The notes beneath the pieces were generated by a model. The model had not been told where the DNA came from. It saw only the letters and a program-made list of their open reading frames with translations, and searched no databases. The translations under genes were made by a program, and so were the position numbers. A stretch of DNA of 64,000 nt, from the NCBI GenBank assembly GCA_964453525.1, contig CAYVOV010000013.1, positions 1 through 64,000 on the forward strand. Direction: 5' to 3'. Source of the DNA: CAYVOV01 sp964453525. GTDB taxonomy: Bacteria; Chloroflexota; Dehalococcoidia; Dehalococcoidales; UBA2162. Positions 23,730-31,774 of this stretch are shown in pieces (the stretch's first letter is position 1; every line of letters begins with the position of its first letter).

Positions 23730-24656
23730 TTGAACCTTGAAGTCCAGTTGGCTCCGAAGAATCCCCGTGGACTGCTACTCAGTAATCCGGTGATGACTGC
23801 CTCCGGTACTTTCGGCTACGGTACTGAGGAAGACCACGGCTTCGATATTCAGATTCTCGGAGCCATTGTCTGCAAAGGTACCACCCTTGAGCCGAGAGAC
23901 GGTAATCCTCAGCCCAGGCTTGTTGAAACAGCCGGGGGCATTCTCAACTCAATCGGACTGGAAAATATCGGTGTTGATGCCCTTATCAAGGAAAAGGCGC
24001 CGGTCTGGTCTGGCTGGCGGGTGCCGGTCATCGTCAATATCGCCGGTGAAACGGTCGATGAGTACTCCCGCCTGGCGGAAAGACTAGAGGGGGTAGCCGG
24101 AGTCAGCGGCCTGGAGGTGAATATAAGCTGCCCGAACGTGGCAGCCGGCGGCGCCGAGTTCGGCACAAACCCCGATTCGGCGGCTGCGGTAGTTTCCGCA
24201 GTCAGGAAAGCCAGTTCCCTGCCGGTACTTGTCAAGCTGACCCCGAATACGGGTAATATTACCGGAGTGGCACAGGCGGTAGCCGGAGCCGGAGCCGATG
24301 CTGTATCACTGATAAATACCATCAAGGGTATGGCTATTGATGCTGCCGGGCGCAGACCGGTACTGGACAGTGTCACCGGTGGCTTATCCGGTCCGGCAAT
24401 AAAACCGGTGGCACTGTATATGGTCTACGAAGTGGCCGGAGCAGTTGAGATACCGGTCATCGGCTGTGGCGGCATCACAACCGCCGAAGATGCAATTGAG
24501 TTCATTATGGCCGGAGCCAGTGCCGTTCAGGTCGGTACGGCCGGCTTCAACAATCCCCACGCTCCACTTGATATCCTCGAAGGAATCCAGCAATTTATGA
24601 AAGATGAGGGTATAGATAGCCTCACTGACCTTATTGGGATTGCTAATTCAGCCTGA
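23730..24656 (+). CDS. pyrD: Dihydroorotate dehydrogenase, class 1 catalytic subunit
   Basis: 308 aa. FMN-binding and active-site motifs: TASGTFGYG near 18-26, CKGTT, NSIGLEN, EVNISCPNV with the class-1 catalytic Cys, VKLTPNTG and the phosphate loop CGGITTAEDAIEFIMAGASAVQVGTA. The class-1B form takes electrons to NAD through PyrK, which is not adjacent. Converts dihydroorotate to orotate in pyrimidine synthesis. It starts at TTG 23730 after AAGGAG. It converges on the lipoprotein gene, stop to stop 29 bp apart. Confidence 0.93.
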   Translation: MNLEVQLAPKNPRGLLLSNPVMTASGTFGYGTEEDHGFDIQILGAIVCKGTTLEPRDGNPQPRLVETAGGILNSIGLENIGVDALIKEKAPVWSGWRVPVIVNIAGETVDEYSRLAERLEGVAGVSGLEVNISCPNVAAGGAEFGTNPDSAAAVVSAVRKASSLPVLVKLTPNTGNITGVAQAVAGAGADAVSLINTIKGMAIDAAGRRPVLDSVTGGLSGPAIKPVALYMVYEVAGAVEIPVIGCGGITTAEDAIEFIMAGASAVQVGTAGFNNPHAPLDILEGIQQFMKDEGIDSLTDLIGIANSA

Positions 24657-24685
24657 CACCGGACTTTATAGAAGGTCTTTCTCTA

Positions 24686-25696
24686 CTACCGCTCTTTACG
24701 CTCTGCTCCATTATATTCCGGCGGGTCCACATTGAGGGTAAAGATACGCTGGCTTTCTATTGAATCGCCTATGTTATATCCCACCGCAATGCAGTAGCTC
24801 CCCGGATGGAGATATGGAGTCGCCCCTACCTCCAGTTTGGATAAATAGGTATTGCCCGGTTCAGCGGTGAAGTTATCAGGTTTTATGTCAAGTGTCATCT
24901 CATCCGGCAGGGGCAGAGTGCCTTTCCCGTCCTGACAGTCAACCAGGTTGACAGTATAGTGGACATCACCCTGCCCCAGCCTGCCGGTATACAGATTGAC
25001 ATTGATATTAAGGGAGAATCCGGCCGGGAGCCGCCGGACATCAGCCCGCACTCCCAAGTCATCGGTGAAGTCGAGCCGGACATTATCCAGTTCAACGGCG
25101 ACTCTTTCAGTAAAAGTGTCAAGGTCTATTTTCCAGAATTTCAGGTCCTGAGGAGGACGTGACTCGCCGGTCGGCAGTATATAGTTCATCGAGTAGACAT
25201 TGCCATCTTTTATAGTGAACCTTCCCACCGGATGGACAAGATAATACATTCCGTCCGAACCTTCCCTGAGAAAGAGAAGGCACTTTTCCCCCGGCATGAA
25301 TACCGGATTGCCGCGTTCTTCAGCCCGGCCGGTTGCTCCCATCTGTGAAACAATGATTTCTCCTCTGACATCACCCTTTATTACTTTTTCAACGCTGAAA
25401 GTAGACCGTGTTATGTAGGTCCTTTGTCTGGGGTCTTCGATGGCTTCGGCCGGGTTGGCCGGGAGTACGTCTAAGGTTCGGTCAATTGTGCCGGCAGCAA
25501 TTATATCTGCATCAGCGGCGAGCTCTCCGATGTCATCATAACTGTTGATATAATCGACGAAAATTAGACCGGCAGCATATCCACTTGAATAGGGAGGACT
25601 GCTTTTGCTGCATCCCGGCTGCAATAATATAACGGAGACAAACAGTATTATCCCCGGCACCAGCAGCCCGATATAGAGCTTCGTTTTACCAGTCAT
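24686..25696 (-). CDS. Hypothetical lipoprotein
   Basis: 336 aa. A hydrophobic N-terminal segment ends in a lipobox-like LLQPG-C29, so it should be anchored outside the cytoplasmic membrane. The mature part is beta-rich: a first domain resembling surface proteins that carry out 'ITRSTFSVEKVIKGD...V.Q.G' patterns, and a C-terminal beta-sandwich-like part (NINVNLYTGRLG, TLDIKPDNFTAEPG). I do not recognise a named family. Its start overlaps the stop of the 110-aa permease-like gene (ATGA), so the two are coupled. Confidence 0.65.
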   Translation of the reverse strand: MTGKTKLYIGLLVPGIILFVSVILLQPGCSKSSPPYSSGYAAGLIFVDYINSYDDIGELAADADIIAAGTIDRTLDVLPANPAEAIEDPRQRTYITRSTFSVEKVIKGDVRGEIIVSQMGATGRAEERGNPVFMPGEKCLLFLREGSDGMYYLVHPVGRFTIKDGNVYSMNYILPTGESRPPQDLKFWKIDLDTFTERVAVELDNVRLDFTDDLGVRADVRRLPAGFSLNINVNLYTGRLGQGDVHYTVNLVDCQDGKGTLPLPDEMTLDIKPDNFTAEPGNTYLSKLEVGATPYLHPGSYCIAVGYNIGDSIESQRIFTLNVDPPEYNGAERKER

Positions 25697-26025
25697 TCTT
25701 TGCCTTCCTCTTTGTCGGGTTGGACTTCCCCCATTTCATCTAGGGATTGGTCTGGTCTATTCCAGAGGCTCTTGTTGTCAAAAGGCCACAGGTCCGGGAC
25801 AAACGGACGGTCCAGTCCCATCGCTTCGCGAAAATAGTAAGTCGACTGTCTACGGATTTCTTTATTCTGGCCTTGATATGCTTCGGACGCGTGTCCTCCC
25901 ACCATCGAGACAAGGGGTTCCACGCCCCAGGACCTTATCATCAGTTGGAGTCCGGCTGAAATGATAAGTATACCTACCAGAGTTACAGCGGCTTTGGTTA
26001 TGTACCTGGTTATTACCTTTTGCAT
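25693..26025 (-). CDS. Truncated permease-like membrane protein (TM1 plus loop)
   Basis: 110 aa. One membrane helix (about 10-30) precedes a soluble tail holding REAMGLDRPF (66-75), which matches LREVMGLDQPF at 57-67 of the neighbouring DppB-type permease. That segment is the periplasmic loop after helix 1 in this permease family. The other five helices are missing, yet the frame is open, has its own start and is coupled to the following lipoprotein gene. So it looks like a kept fragment of a duplicated permease rather than random decay. Confidence 0.6.
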   Translation of the reverse strand: MQKVITRYITKAAVTLVGILIISAGLQLMIRSWGVEPLVSMVGGHASEAYQGQNKEIRRQSTYYFREAMGLDRPFVPDLWPFDNKSLWNRPDQSLDEMGEVQPDKEEGKE

Positions 26026-26048
26026 TTGCTGTCCCTCCCTGTCCTCTA

Positions 26049-27059
26049 CTATTGATACTGTACCCTGGGGTCCAGCCAGGCGTACATAAGATCGACGAGT
26101 AAGTTCATTGCTAATACCACGGTCGCCAGTACCAGGTTAATCCCGGAAATAATCGGATAGTCTCGCTGATTAAGGGCTTCGAACATTAGCCGGCCAATCC
26201 CGGGCAGGCAGAATATCTGCTCGGTGATAACGGTACCTGATATCAGGAAAGGCAGCATCATTCCGGCGATGGTGACCACCGGAATCAGGGCGTTTTTCAT
26301 AGCATGCCTGATAATGATTGTTCTTTCCTTGAGACCCTTTGCCCAGGCGGTCCTGATATAGTCCTGCCTGAGTACTTCCAGCATCATGGTACGGGTCATT
26401 CTCATTGTTGTTCCTGACATGACCATACCCATAATAAAACCGGGAATTATAAACTGGACAAGATTACTGCCCAGGTCTTTAACGATGGGGATATATTCAA
26501 GGGACGGCGTCCATCCCCACCAGATTGACGGATAGACTATTACCATCGTCCCTATCCAGAAACTGGGTAAGGATATGGCAAGAATAGCCGCGGTGCGCCC
26601 CAGATAGTCTCCCGTGGTATCCTGACGGATAGATGAATAGACGCCTATAGGAATTGCTATCAGGCCTCCAGTTATTAAAGCGATAATCCCAAGCTCCAGT
26701 GATACGGGAAGTCTCTGGATTATTTCCTTACTTATCGATTCACTTTTCCAGAGGGATTCACCGAGGTCGCCCTGCAATACACCGCTTATTTTACCTGGCA
26801 CGCCCGGTTCCTCTGATTTATGTGGCCAAACTCCCAGCCAGCGTCCGTACTGTACTAGGAAGGGCTGGTCCAGGCCCATTACTTCTCTGAGGTATTCTTC
26901 GGTTAGCTCTGCTCCCATACCAGATTGCTCTTGCATCTGAGCCATCATCATATCGATTACATCGCCGGGGATAAACCGGACAAGTAAGAAGACAATGAGT
27001 GTTACCAATCCCAGGGTGGGGGCGATTAATATAAGCCTTCTAATTACATAAGCACGCAT
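26049..27059 (-). CDS. Oligopeptide-type ABC transporter permease (DppB/OppB)
   Basis: 336 aa with six membrane helices, the N-terminal LVRFIPGDVIDMM, the loop LREVMGLDQPFLVQYGRWLG, and the EAA coupling motif around DYIRTAWAKGLKERTIIIRHAMKNA. Such permeases work as DppBC heterodimers. No DppC, ATPase or receptor gene adjoins it, so it is an orphan, perhaps serving the orphan receptor at 15376. A 24-bp gap to the truncated permease-like gene suggests cotranscription. Confidence 0.9.
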   Translation of the reverse strand: MRAYVIRRLILIAPTLGLVTLIVFLLVRFIPGDVIDMMMAQMQEQSGMGAELTEEYLREVMGLDQPFLVQYGRWLGVWPHKSEEPGVPGKISGVLQGDLGESLWKSESISKEIIQRLPVSLELGIIALITGGLIAIPIGVYSSIRQDTTGDYLGRTAAILAISLPSFWIGTMVIVYPSIWWGWTPSLEYIPIVKDLGSNLVQFIIPGFIMGMVMSGTTMRMTRTMMLEVLRQDYIRTAWAKGLKERTIIIRHAMKNALIPVVTIAGMMLPFLISGTVITEQIFCLPGIGRLMFEALNQRDYPIISGINLVLATVVLAMNLLVDLMYAWLDPRVQYQ

Positions 27060-27129
27060 AGCAACACCTCTTTTTACCGGCTTTTTAACAAATCTGTTTT
27101 ACCCTGTTACCTGTTTCTTTGTCTGGTTG

Positions 27130-27183
27130 TCACGAAAGAAGAAGCATACCTGCCGTGTCCTTTACCTTTCTTACCTGTTTCAT
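27130..27183 (-). CDS. 17-codon leader ORF candidate before the permease
   Basis: MKQVRKVKDTAGMLLLS with an unusually strong ribosome site (AAGGAGGGCGGAGAA then ATG), 70 bp upstream of the permease start. Nothing else codes in the 324-bp gap 27060-27383. It may be a leader peptide, or a remnant of a longer gene. No family is recognisable at this length. Confidence 0.3.
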   Translation of the reverse strand: MKQVRKVKDTAGMLLLS

Positions 27184-27383
27184 TTCTCCGCCCTCCTTAA
27201 ATCGTCTGGTGAGAGGTGTTTCAGCTATATATACGAAAAAATAGAAAAAGTATCACAGCCATTTTTAGAAACGAATGCTGGTGGGGTGGAATATATGGTA
27301 ATAGCGAACGGTTTTCAGCCGAGGGAGCTGATATTGACAGTGTGAATGAAAGCGTCTGGTAATTACGTTAGAATATTGCCCGG

Positions 27384-27764
27384 TTAATTCGCCGGATTAA
27401 GAATGAGCGTAATCACGAGAATGATAGCTATGATAATGACGACTATCAGAGCCGCGATTGTCCCCTGCCACAGTCTCCTGCGGGGAATTCCCCAGAGCAG
27501 GAAGACTTGCTCATCGTCGGATTCTTTCTTTGCCTGTTCAGCGAGACGGTGGACGAGCTGTGCCTTTAGATTATCCCTGAACTCTTTTGAGGGTGTTTCA
27601 CGCAGAGATGCCATTTTACGGGCAAAATCCAGTGCTGTCCGCGTATCATCATCCAGGGACTCGGAGATTTCACTCTCCTGTCCCTCTAAAATATGGTCCA
27701 GATTCTCGAGTAACTGCCTGTCTTTTTCTTCCTTATCTTTCATCCTGCCATCCTGAGAACTCAT
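27384..27764 (-). CDS. Putative anti-sigma factor, single-pass membrane protein
   Basis: 126 aa: an acidic/charged cytoplasmic N-terminal part (LDDDTRTALDFARKMASLRE, then PSKEFRDNLKAQLVHRLAEQ) and one C-terminal helix (about 100-122). Position right behind the ECF sigma gene and this topology are those of anti-sigma factors. It lacks the HxxxCxxC zinc motif. The start may be at 27764 or at the internal ATG 27743, which overlaps the sigma stop by a few bases. Confidence 0.65.
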   Translation of the reverse strand: MSSQDGRMKDKEEKDRQLLENLDHILEGQESEISESLDDDTRTALDFARKMASLRETPSKEFRDNLKAQLVHRLAEQAKKESDDEQVFLLWGIPRRRLWQGTIAALIVVIIIAIILVITLILNPAN

Positions 27765-28287
27765 CTCTGAGTTTACGTACCGCCCGGCATATTATTGTGC
27801 CGACGTTCGATTCGGATAATCCCGTAATCCGTGATATCTCCCGGTTCGTCATCTCGCTACTGAATTTAAGTGAAACAAGTTCCTGCTCGTTTGGACTCAA
27901 CCGGGTAAGACAATCATGCAATTTTTGAATTTCCTCAGAGCGTGATGCCTCCTCCTCGACTGATTTTGAAAATGTTATATCTTTCGGTTGTACTTCTCCC
28001 TGAAGTTTTTTCTCTCTACCTCTTCTCCGATAATAATCGATAATCGTATTGCGGGCAATAGAGAAAATCCATGTGGAGAAAGTAGCTTTTCCGGAGTCAT
28101 ATTTTGTAAAGTTGGTCAACGCTTTATTGAAAATGTCAGATGTAAGGTCTTCCGCAGCAGTCCTGTCTCCTACTCTGTAATTTACGTACTGGAATACCTT
28201 GGGGAGATACTGCTCATAAAGACCCCCGAATAACTCGGCAGTGCTGTCAGGAAGTGTAGTGCTCTCCCGGCTGTTTTCAGTCTCCAT
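27733..28287 (-). CDS. ECF-family RNA polymerase sigma factor
   Basis: 184 aa. Region 2 is DLTSDIFNKALTNF...FSTWIFSIARNTIIDYYRRR, and region 4 is LSPNEQELVSLKFSSEMTNREISRITGLSESNVGTIICRAVRKLRDEF. A linker of about 40 residues separates them. It lacks regions 1.1 and 3, so it is an extracytoplasmic-function type. The anti-sigma candidate overlaps its 3' end. The permease/lipoprotein genes further downstream on the same strand are candidate regulon members. Confidence 0.92.
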   Translation of the reverse strand: METENSRESTTLPDSTAELFGGLYEQYLPKVFQYVNYRVGDRTAAEDLTSDIFNKALTNFTKYDSGKATFSTWIFSIARNTIIDYYRRRGREKKLQGEVQPKDITFSKSVEEEASRSEEIQKLHDCLTRLSPNEQELVSLKFSSEMTNREISRITGLSESNVGTIICRAVRKLRDEFSGWQDER

Positions 28288-28549
28288 AGTTTTAATGAGT
28301 AGAAAAAGTGATTTCTCCGTTCAGCATAAATATATACGCAGAAATGAGAAAAGTATCATGCTGCTCTGTGTAAATCGCGATTTTTCATTAAGTTAGCACT
28401 ATTGAGTCCGCCTGGCAAGTAGAGTGGCTGTTTTATGGCTGTTTGCTGAAGAAGAAATGTTAGCGGGTAGAATTGTCCGGGTGATTTCAGATATACTGGT
28501 CAGGTCATCTTTTAAGGAGTACGATTATAAAATTACTGGAGGGTAAAAA

Positions 28550-28990
28550 GTGGCTGAAACAAGATACGGCAAATATATCATTACGCAACCAAAACCAAAC
28601 GTGCCACCGAAAGAGTGGGGTTCGGGAGATATCGGCACGGACCGGGTGACCCGCATGGTATATCTGGATGAAGAATACCCCGAAGGGGCTTACTATCTTG
28701 AATGTCTCTGGCTGTGGAAAAAATCGCCGGAAGACCACATTCACACGCCCCATACTCACGACTTCGATGAAATGCTGGGATTTTTCGGGACTGATACAAA
28801 TAATCCGACCGACCTGTGCGGAGAGATCGAGATATGGCTGGATGATGAAAAGCACATGCTGACTAAAAGCTGCGTGGTATTTATTCCGAAGGGACTGAAG
28901 CACTGCCCGCTTATCTACAGGAGAATTGACAGGCCGATATTCCATTTCTCCACCGCGCCATCGAGCAGCTACGGTGGAGATAAGAAATAG
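28550..28990 (+). CDS. Cupin-fold protein
   Basis: 146 aa. TPHTHDFDEMLGF is the first cupin motif (His, His, Glu metal ligands) and FIPKGLKHCPLIY the second. The total length suits a single-domain cupin. It starts at GTG 28550 with GGAGGG upstream. Cupins of this type bind a divalent metal; the reaction is unknown. It lies between the divergent sigma factor and an RdhA-like Fe-S protein on the same strand, about 160 bp upstream of the latter. Confidence 0.75.
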   Translation: MAETRYGKYIITQPKPNVPPKEWGSGDIGTDRVTRMVYLDEEYPEGAYYLECLWLWKKSPEDHIHTPHTHDFDEMLGFFGTDTNNPTDLCGEIEIWLDDEKHMLTKSCVVFIPKGLKHCPLIYRRIDRPIFHFSTAPSSSYGGDKK

Positions 28991-29150
28991 TTTGCTTGAA
29001 TGCAACCATTGAAAATCCTACATCTTACCCTCCTGATTTCTCTTTTGCATTTTAAAAACGTTATAATTGTTTGAGGAGAAGATTATCCAGTTGTCCGGGA
29101 ATAAAAAATATTCGAAATTATATAAACATGCTGGGAGGTAAGGTTAAGCA

Positions 29151-30368
29151 ATGTCATTGAGTATCAGGGAACTTAATCAGAGTTTTCAAGAAAAACTTAT
29201 CGAAGTAAGGGACGAACCGGAGTTCTCCCGAAGTTTTGACAAGTTAAAATTTGCAGTGGATAACGACGGCTTGCCCATTGTCAAGCTGGCTGCCGGTAAT
29301 GTACCTCTTGACTATGACCTGTGGGAAGGGCTGCGCAATCCTGCAACCGTTGGATTACATCCGGCCGGTATACCGGAAATCTGGGAGTTTTATGCTAATA
29401 GAAGAAAAAGAAAGGTTGATGATGCAGGAAGACCTACCATTTTTCAGGTGCCACTGTCATTCGATTACGCAATGGACAACTACAGTCGCGCCGTTATTAT
29501 CTCGGTTATGCTCCCGTTCTCAGAGCAACTGATAGATGGTTATGTCTCCGAGGTAATAAATAAGAAAAAAGGCTCGTCCCATACCTATGCCAGAATGTAC
29601 GAGGATATCAATAAAATTCTGGATAAAACCATAAATCGGGTGTCTATCGACATGGTGATAGATGATAAAGAGGCAATGGTGCTCCCCATGACCGGTGATA
29701 ACGTAGATGCTCTTTCCACTGAGGCGCTACCTCAGACAAGGCAGGGGGTTTCTCACGGCCCGAACAAAGGCGGAAACTATCCGCAAAAGAGTATCGCCGT
29801 CCTCTTCGGCCTGGGACAGTTCGGTATCTCCAGGATTATCTTCCGCGATGAAATTATCGATGGTAAGGTGCGCCGTTTTACGGGACCAATCCGCTCCATT
29901 GTTATCTTTGACAGGAAGGAGGTTGTTACTGGTGGGACCGATGGTATTATCTTTCCTGCTCCTGCCTGGCGTGGTTTCCTCACCCGACTGTTTGATTTTA
30001 CCGATACCGACCCGGAGATAAATAAATTCCGGTTCTGCTCTTTCCAGCCTTTGAATGATAAGGGCTGCAACAAGTGCGTTGAATACTGTCCTTCCGGTGC
30101 ACAGCCGAGTTCTACGCCACTACCTTCAGGAGAGTATTCGGAGCAGGTTAGCCGCCAGCAACACCGTTTCTGGGAAGGCAAATTGCAGTTCGATTTCGGG
30201 AAATGCTGTGATGAGAGAGGACAGATGCTGGGACTACTCCCGGAATGGTCCTGCGCCAGGTGTGTGACCGTCTGTGCCGACCAGGGAATCAGGCGGAAAC
30301 TGGCCGCTCAGAGCTACTACCAGAAAATGAAGGAGCTTACCAGCGAAGCAGCACCTGTCTTATTGTAG
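29151..30368 (+). CDS. Reductive-dehalogenase-like Fe-S protein without TAT signal
   Basis: 405 aa. The C-terminal part has two 4Fe-4S sites: C296/C306/C309/C313 (CNKCVEYCPSG) and C352 or C353/C368/C371/C375 (WSCARCVTVC). A cluster of CxxCxxxCP followed by a split second cluster is the pattern of corrinoid RdhA and QueG-type enzymes. The first cluster has eight or nine extra residues between its first two Cys, and the last Pro is absent. There is no TAT leader and no rdhB anchor gene nearby, so it is probably cytosolic. The neighbouring UroD-type methyltransferases also suggest corrinoid use. It could be catabolic or have another role. Confidence 0.6.
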   Translation: MSLSIRELNQSFQEKLIEVRDEPEFSRSFDKLKFAVDNDGLPIVKLAAGNVPLDYDLWEGLRNPATVGLHPAGIPEIWEFYANRRKRKVDDAGRPTIFQVPLSFDYAMDNYSRAVIISVMLPFSEQLIDGYVSEVINKKKGSSHTYARMYEDINKILDKTINRVSIDMVIDDKEAMVLPMTGDNVDALSTEALPQTRQGVSHGPNKGGNYPQKSIAVLFGLGQFGISRIIFRDEIIDGKVRRFTGPIRSIVIFDRKEVVTGGTDGIIFPAPAWRGFLTRLFDFTDTDPEINKFRFCSFQPLNDKGCNKCVEYCPSGAQPSSTPLPSGEYSEQVSRQQHRFWEGKLQFDFGKCCDERGQMLGLLPEWSCARCVTVCADQGIRRKLAAQSYYQKMKELTSEAAPVLL

Positions 30369-30384
30369 TTAATAAAAATAGACA

Positions 30385-30416
30385 TCTCTGCCCGCTATAT
30401 TTAGCAGGCAGAGATT
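30385..30416. terminator. Hairpin between convergent genes
   Basis: ATCTCTGCCCGCT (30385-30397) pairs with AGCAGGCAGAGAT (30404-30416) with one mismatch. On the minus strand it is followed by a T-rich stretch, on the plus strand by A. It probably terminates the UroD operon and may serve both directions. Confidence 0.55.
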
Positions 30417-30485
30417 AAAAAACACGCAAAATTGTTTCGAGTGGAGTTCGACTCTCCCTATCGTTTGGTTTGGTTACTCAACATT

Positions 30486-31724
30486 TTAGTATTGTTTGGT
30501 GAAGTCGACCATTGCCTTCAGGTTTTCCGGCTTTGCCTTATCTATCGAACTACCGGCCGACATGATGAAGCCGCCGTCCTTCCCTACCAAGTCAATGAGA
30601 TTTTTACAGTAATCTCTCACACTCTCCGGCGTTCCGGTCTGCAGCAAAGAGGACGGAACATTGCCCATAATACACATATGGTCTTTGAGCACCTCTCTGG
30701 CTTTATATATATCCGTTAAATCAAGGCGGGCGACAGCTTTTCCCCTGGGTATTTTAAGAAGGTGTTCCAACCGAGATGTCCAGTCCCCTTCACAGAATAT
30801 AAGGGGTGTCAGTCCCCTGTCTATCACGGCAAGGAGGACCTGCTTCAGTGTGGGCCAGTAGAAAGTCTCGAACTGTTTGAGAGACATGAAGCCATCAGAG
30901 CCCCGGTGAAGACCCATGAACAAAAGAGGAGGGCAATTACTGTTTTCCTTAACCTCGGGTATACTCTCCAGTCTCTGCTGCAGTATCATATCACAGGCCC
31001 GGAGAAGCTTATCCGGCTGCCGGAACATGTCCAGCATTGTGCCCTGCATTCCTCGTAGAAAATCGGAGACCGAGTCGAAGGGAGCCTGAGCAGTGCCCGG
31101 ATTAAACCGTGGAAAGCCGAGCTTTTCGATTTCACTGCCAAAGGAGTCTATTCTTGAGTGCCAGTTTTCGAGTTCCCTGCCTGTCTTCTGGAGTGTTTCT
31201 ATTGCAGCGGCAACTTCCGGCTTACTGAATGCCTCCGCCAGGGCCAGCGCCCCGCGGTAACTGTACCCCAGTGAAGATATTGGCGGGAGCATCTTAAAAG
31301 CCTCTATCGCTCCGCAGATACGTGGCAGGTGGGTTCGCAATATGTAGTCGGAGACGTCACCCAGAAAAATATCGTAGTCGTCCGCCTTCATATTTTCTAG
31401 TTCGAGATACTGGTGGGAATCATTCGGGGACACGCCGTGGCCGGGCCATTTCAGCGGTTTCGGGTCCAGGTACTCCAGAGCTTTGCCGGGGAAGAAAGGA
31501 GTCACGTGGACCAGGTCCGGCTCGTAATCCAGCGCCGCTTTCTTGCAGGCATCCAGCCACCGGTCATAGTCGTACCAGGCGGCTTCAAAGGTCAGCCCGG
31601 TGTAGGTTGCCGGGAAGTAACTCAATTCCACCATCACCGGAGTCCTGTCCGGTTTTTTCAATTTGACGGCATCATCGACCCTCTTTTCTCTCTCCCTGTA
31701 AAGTTGCTCGGTTGTCTTGTCCAT
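30486..31724 (-). CDS. Uroporphyrinogen decarboxylase-family (MtaA/CmuA-like) protein
   Basis: 412 aa. TIM-barrel UroD fold: an N-terminal RERVDDAV...PDRTPV region, MFRQPDKLLRACDMILQQRL, and a middle FMGLHRGSDGFMSLKQFETFYWPTLKQVLLAVIDRGLTPLIFCEGDWTSRL segment. Members without other heme genes are usually methylcobamide or methyltransferase proteins (MtaA, CmuA). The final 410 residues show no added corrinoid-binding domain. A second copy is the next gene (50 bp gap). It is the last gene of a four-gene minus-strand run. Substrate unknown. Confidence 0.82.
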   Translation of the reverse strand: MDKTTEQLYREREKRVDDAVKLKKPDRTPVMVELSYFPATYTGLTFEAAWYDYDRWLDACKKAALDYEPDLVHVTPFFPGKALEYLDPKPLKWPGHGVSPNDSHQYLELENMKADDYDIFLGDVSDYILRTHLPRICGAIEAFKMLPPISSLGYSYRGALALAEAFSKPEVAAAIETLQKTGRELENWHSRIDSFGSEIEKLGFPRFNPGTAQAPFDSVSDFLRGMQGTMLDMFRQPDKLLRACDMILQQRLESIPEVKENSNCPPLLFMGLHRGSDGFMSLKQFETFYWPTLKQVLLAVIDRGLTPLIFCEGDWTSRLEHLLKIPRGKAVARLDLTDIYKAREVLKDHMCIMGNVPSSLLQTGTPESVRDYCKNLIDLVGKDGGFIMSAGSSIDKAKPENLKAMVDFTKQY

Positions 31725-31774
31725 CTCTGTTTATTATTCCTCTATGATTATGTAAACTTTAGCCAGGACCAGGA

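Noticed and set aside
27127..27345. A 72-codon plus-strand frame
   Set aside because: No ribosome site, lies over a leader region, and the peptide has no family likeness; the better candidate is the minus-strand mini-ORF.
30438..30460. A tRNA T-arm-like string (GGAGTTCGACTCTCC)
   Set aside because: No matching acceptor, D or anticodon arms within 80 bases upstream.
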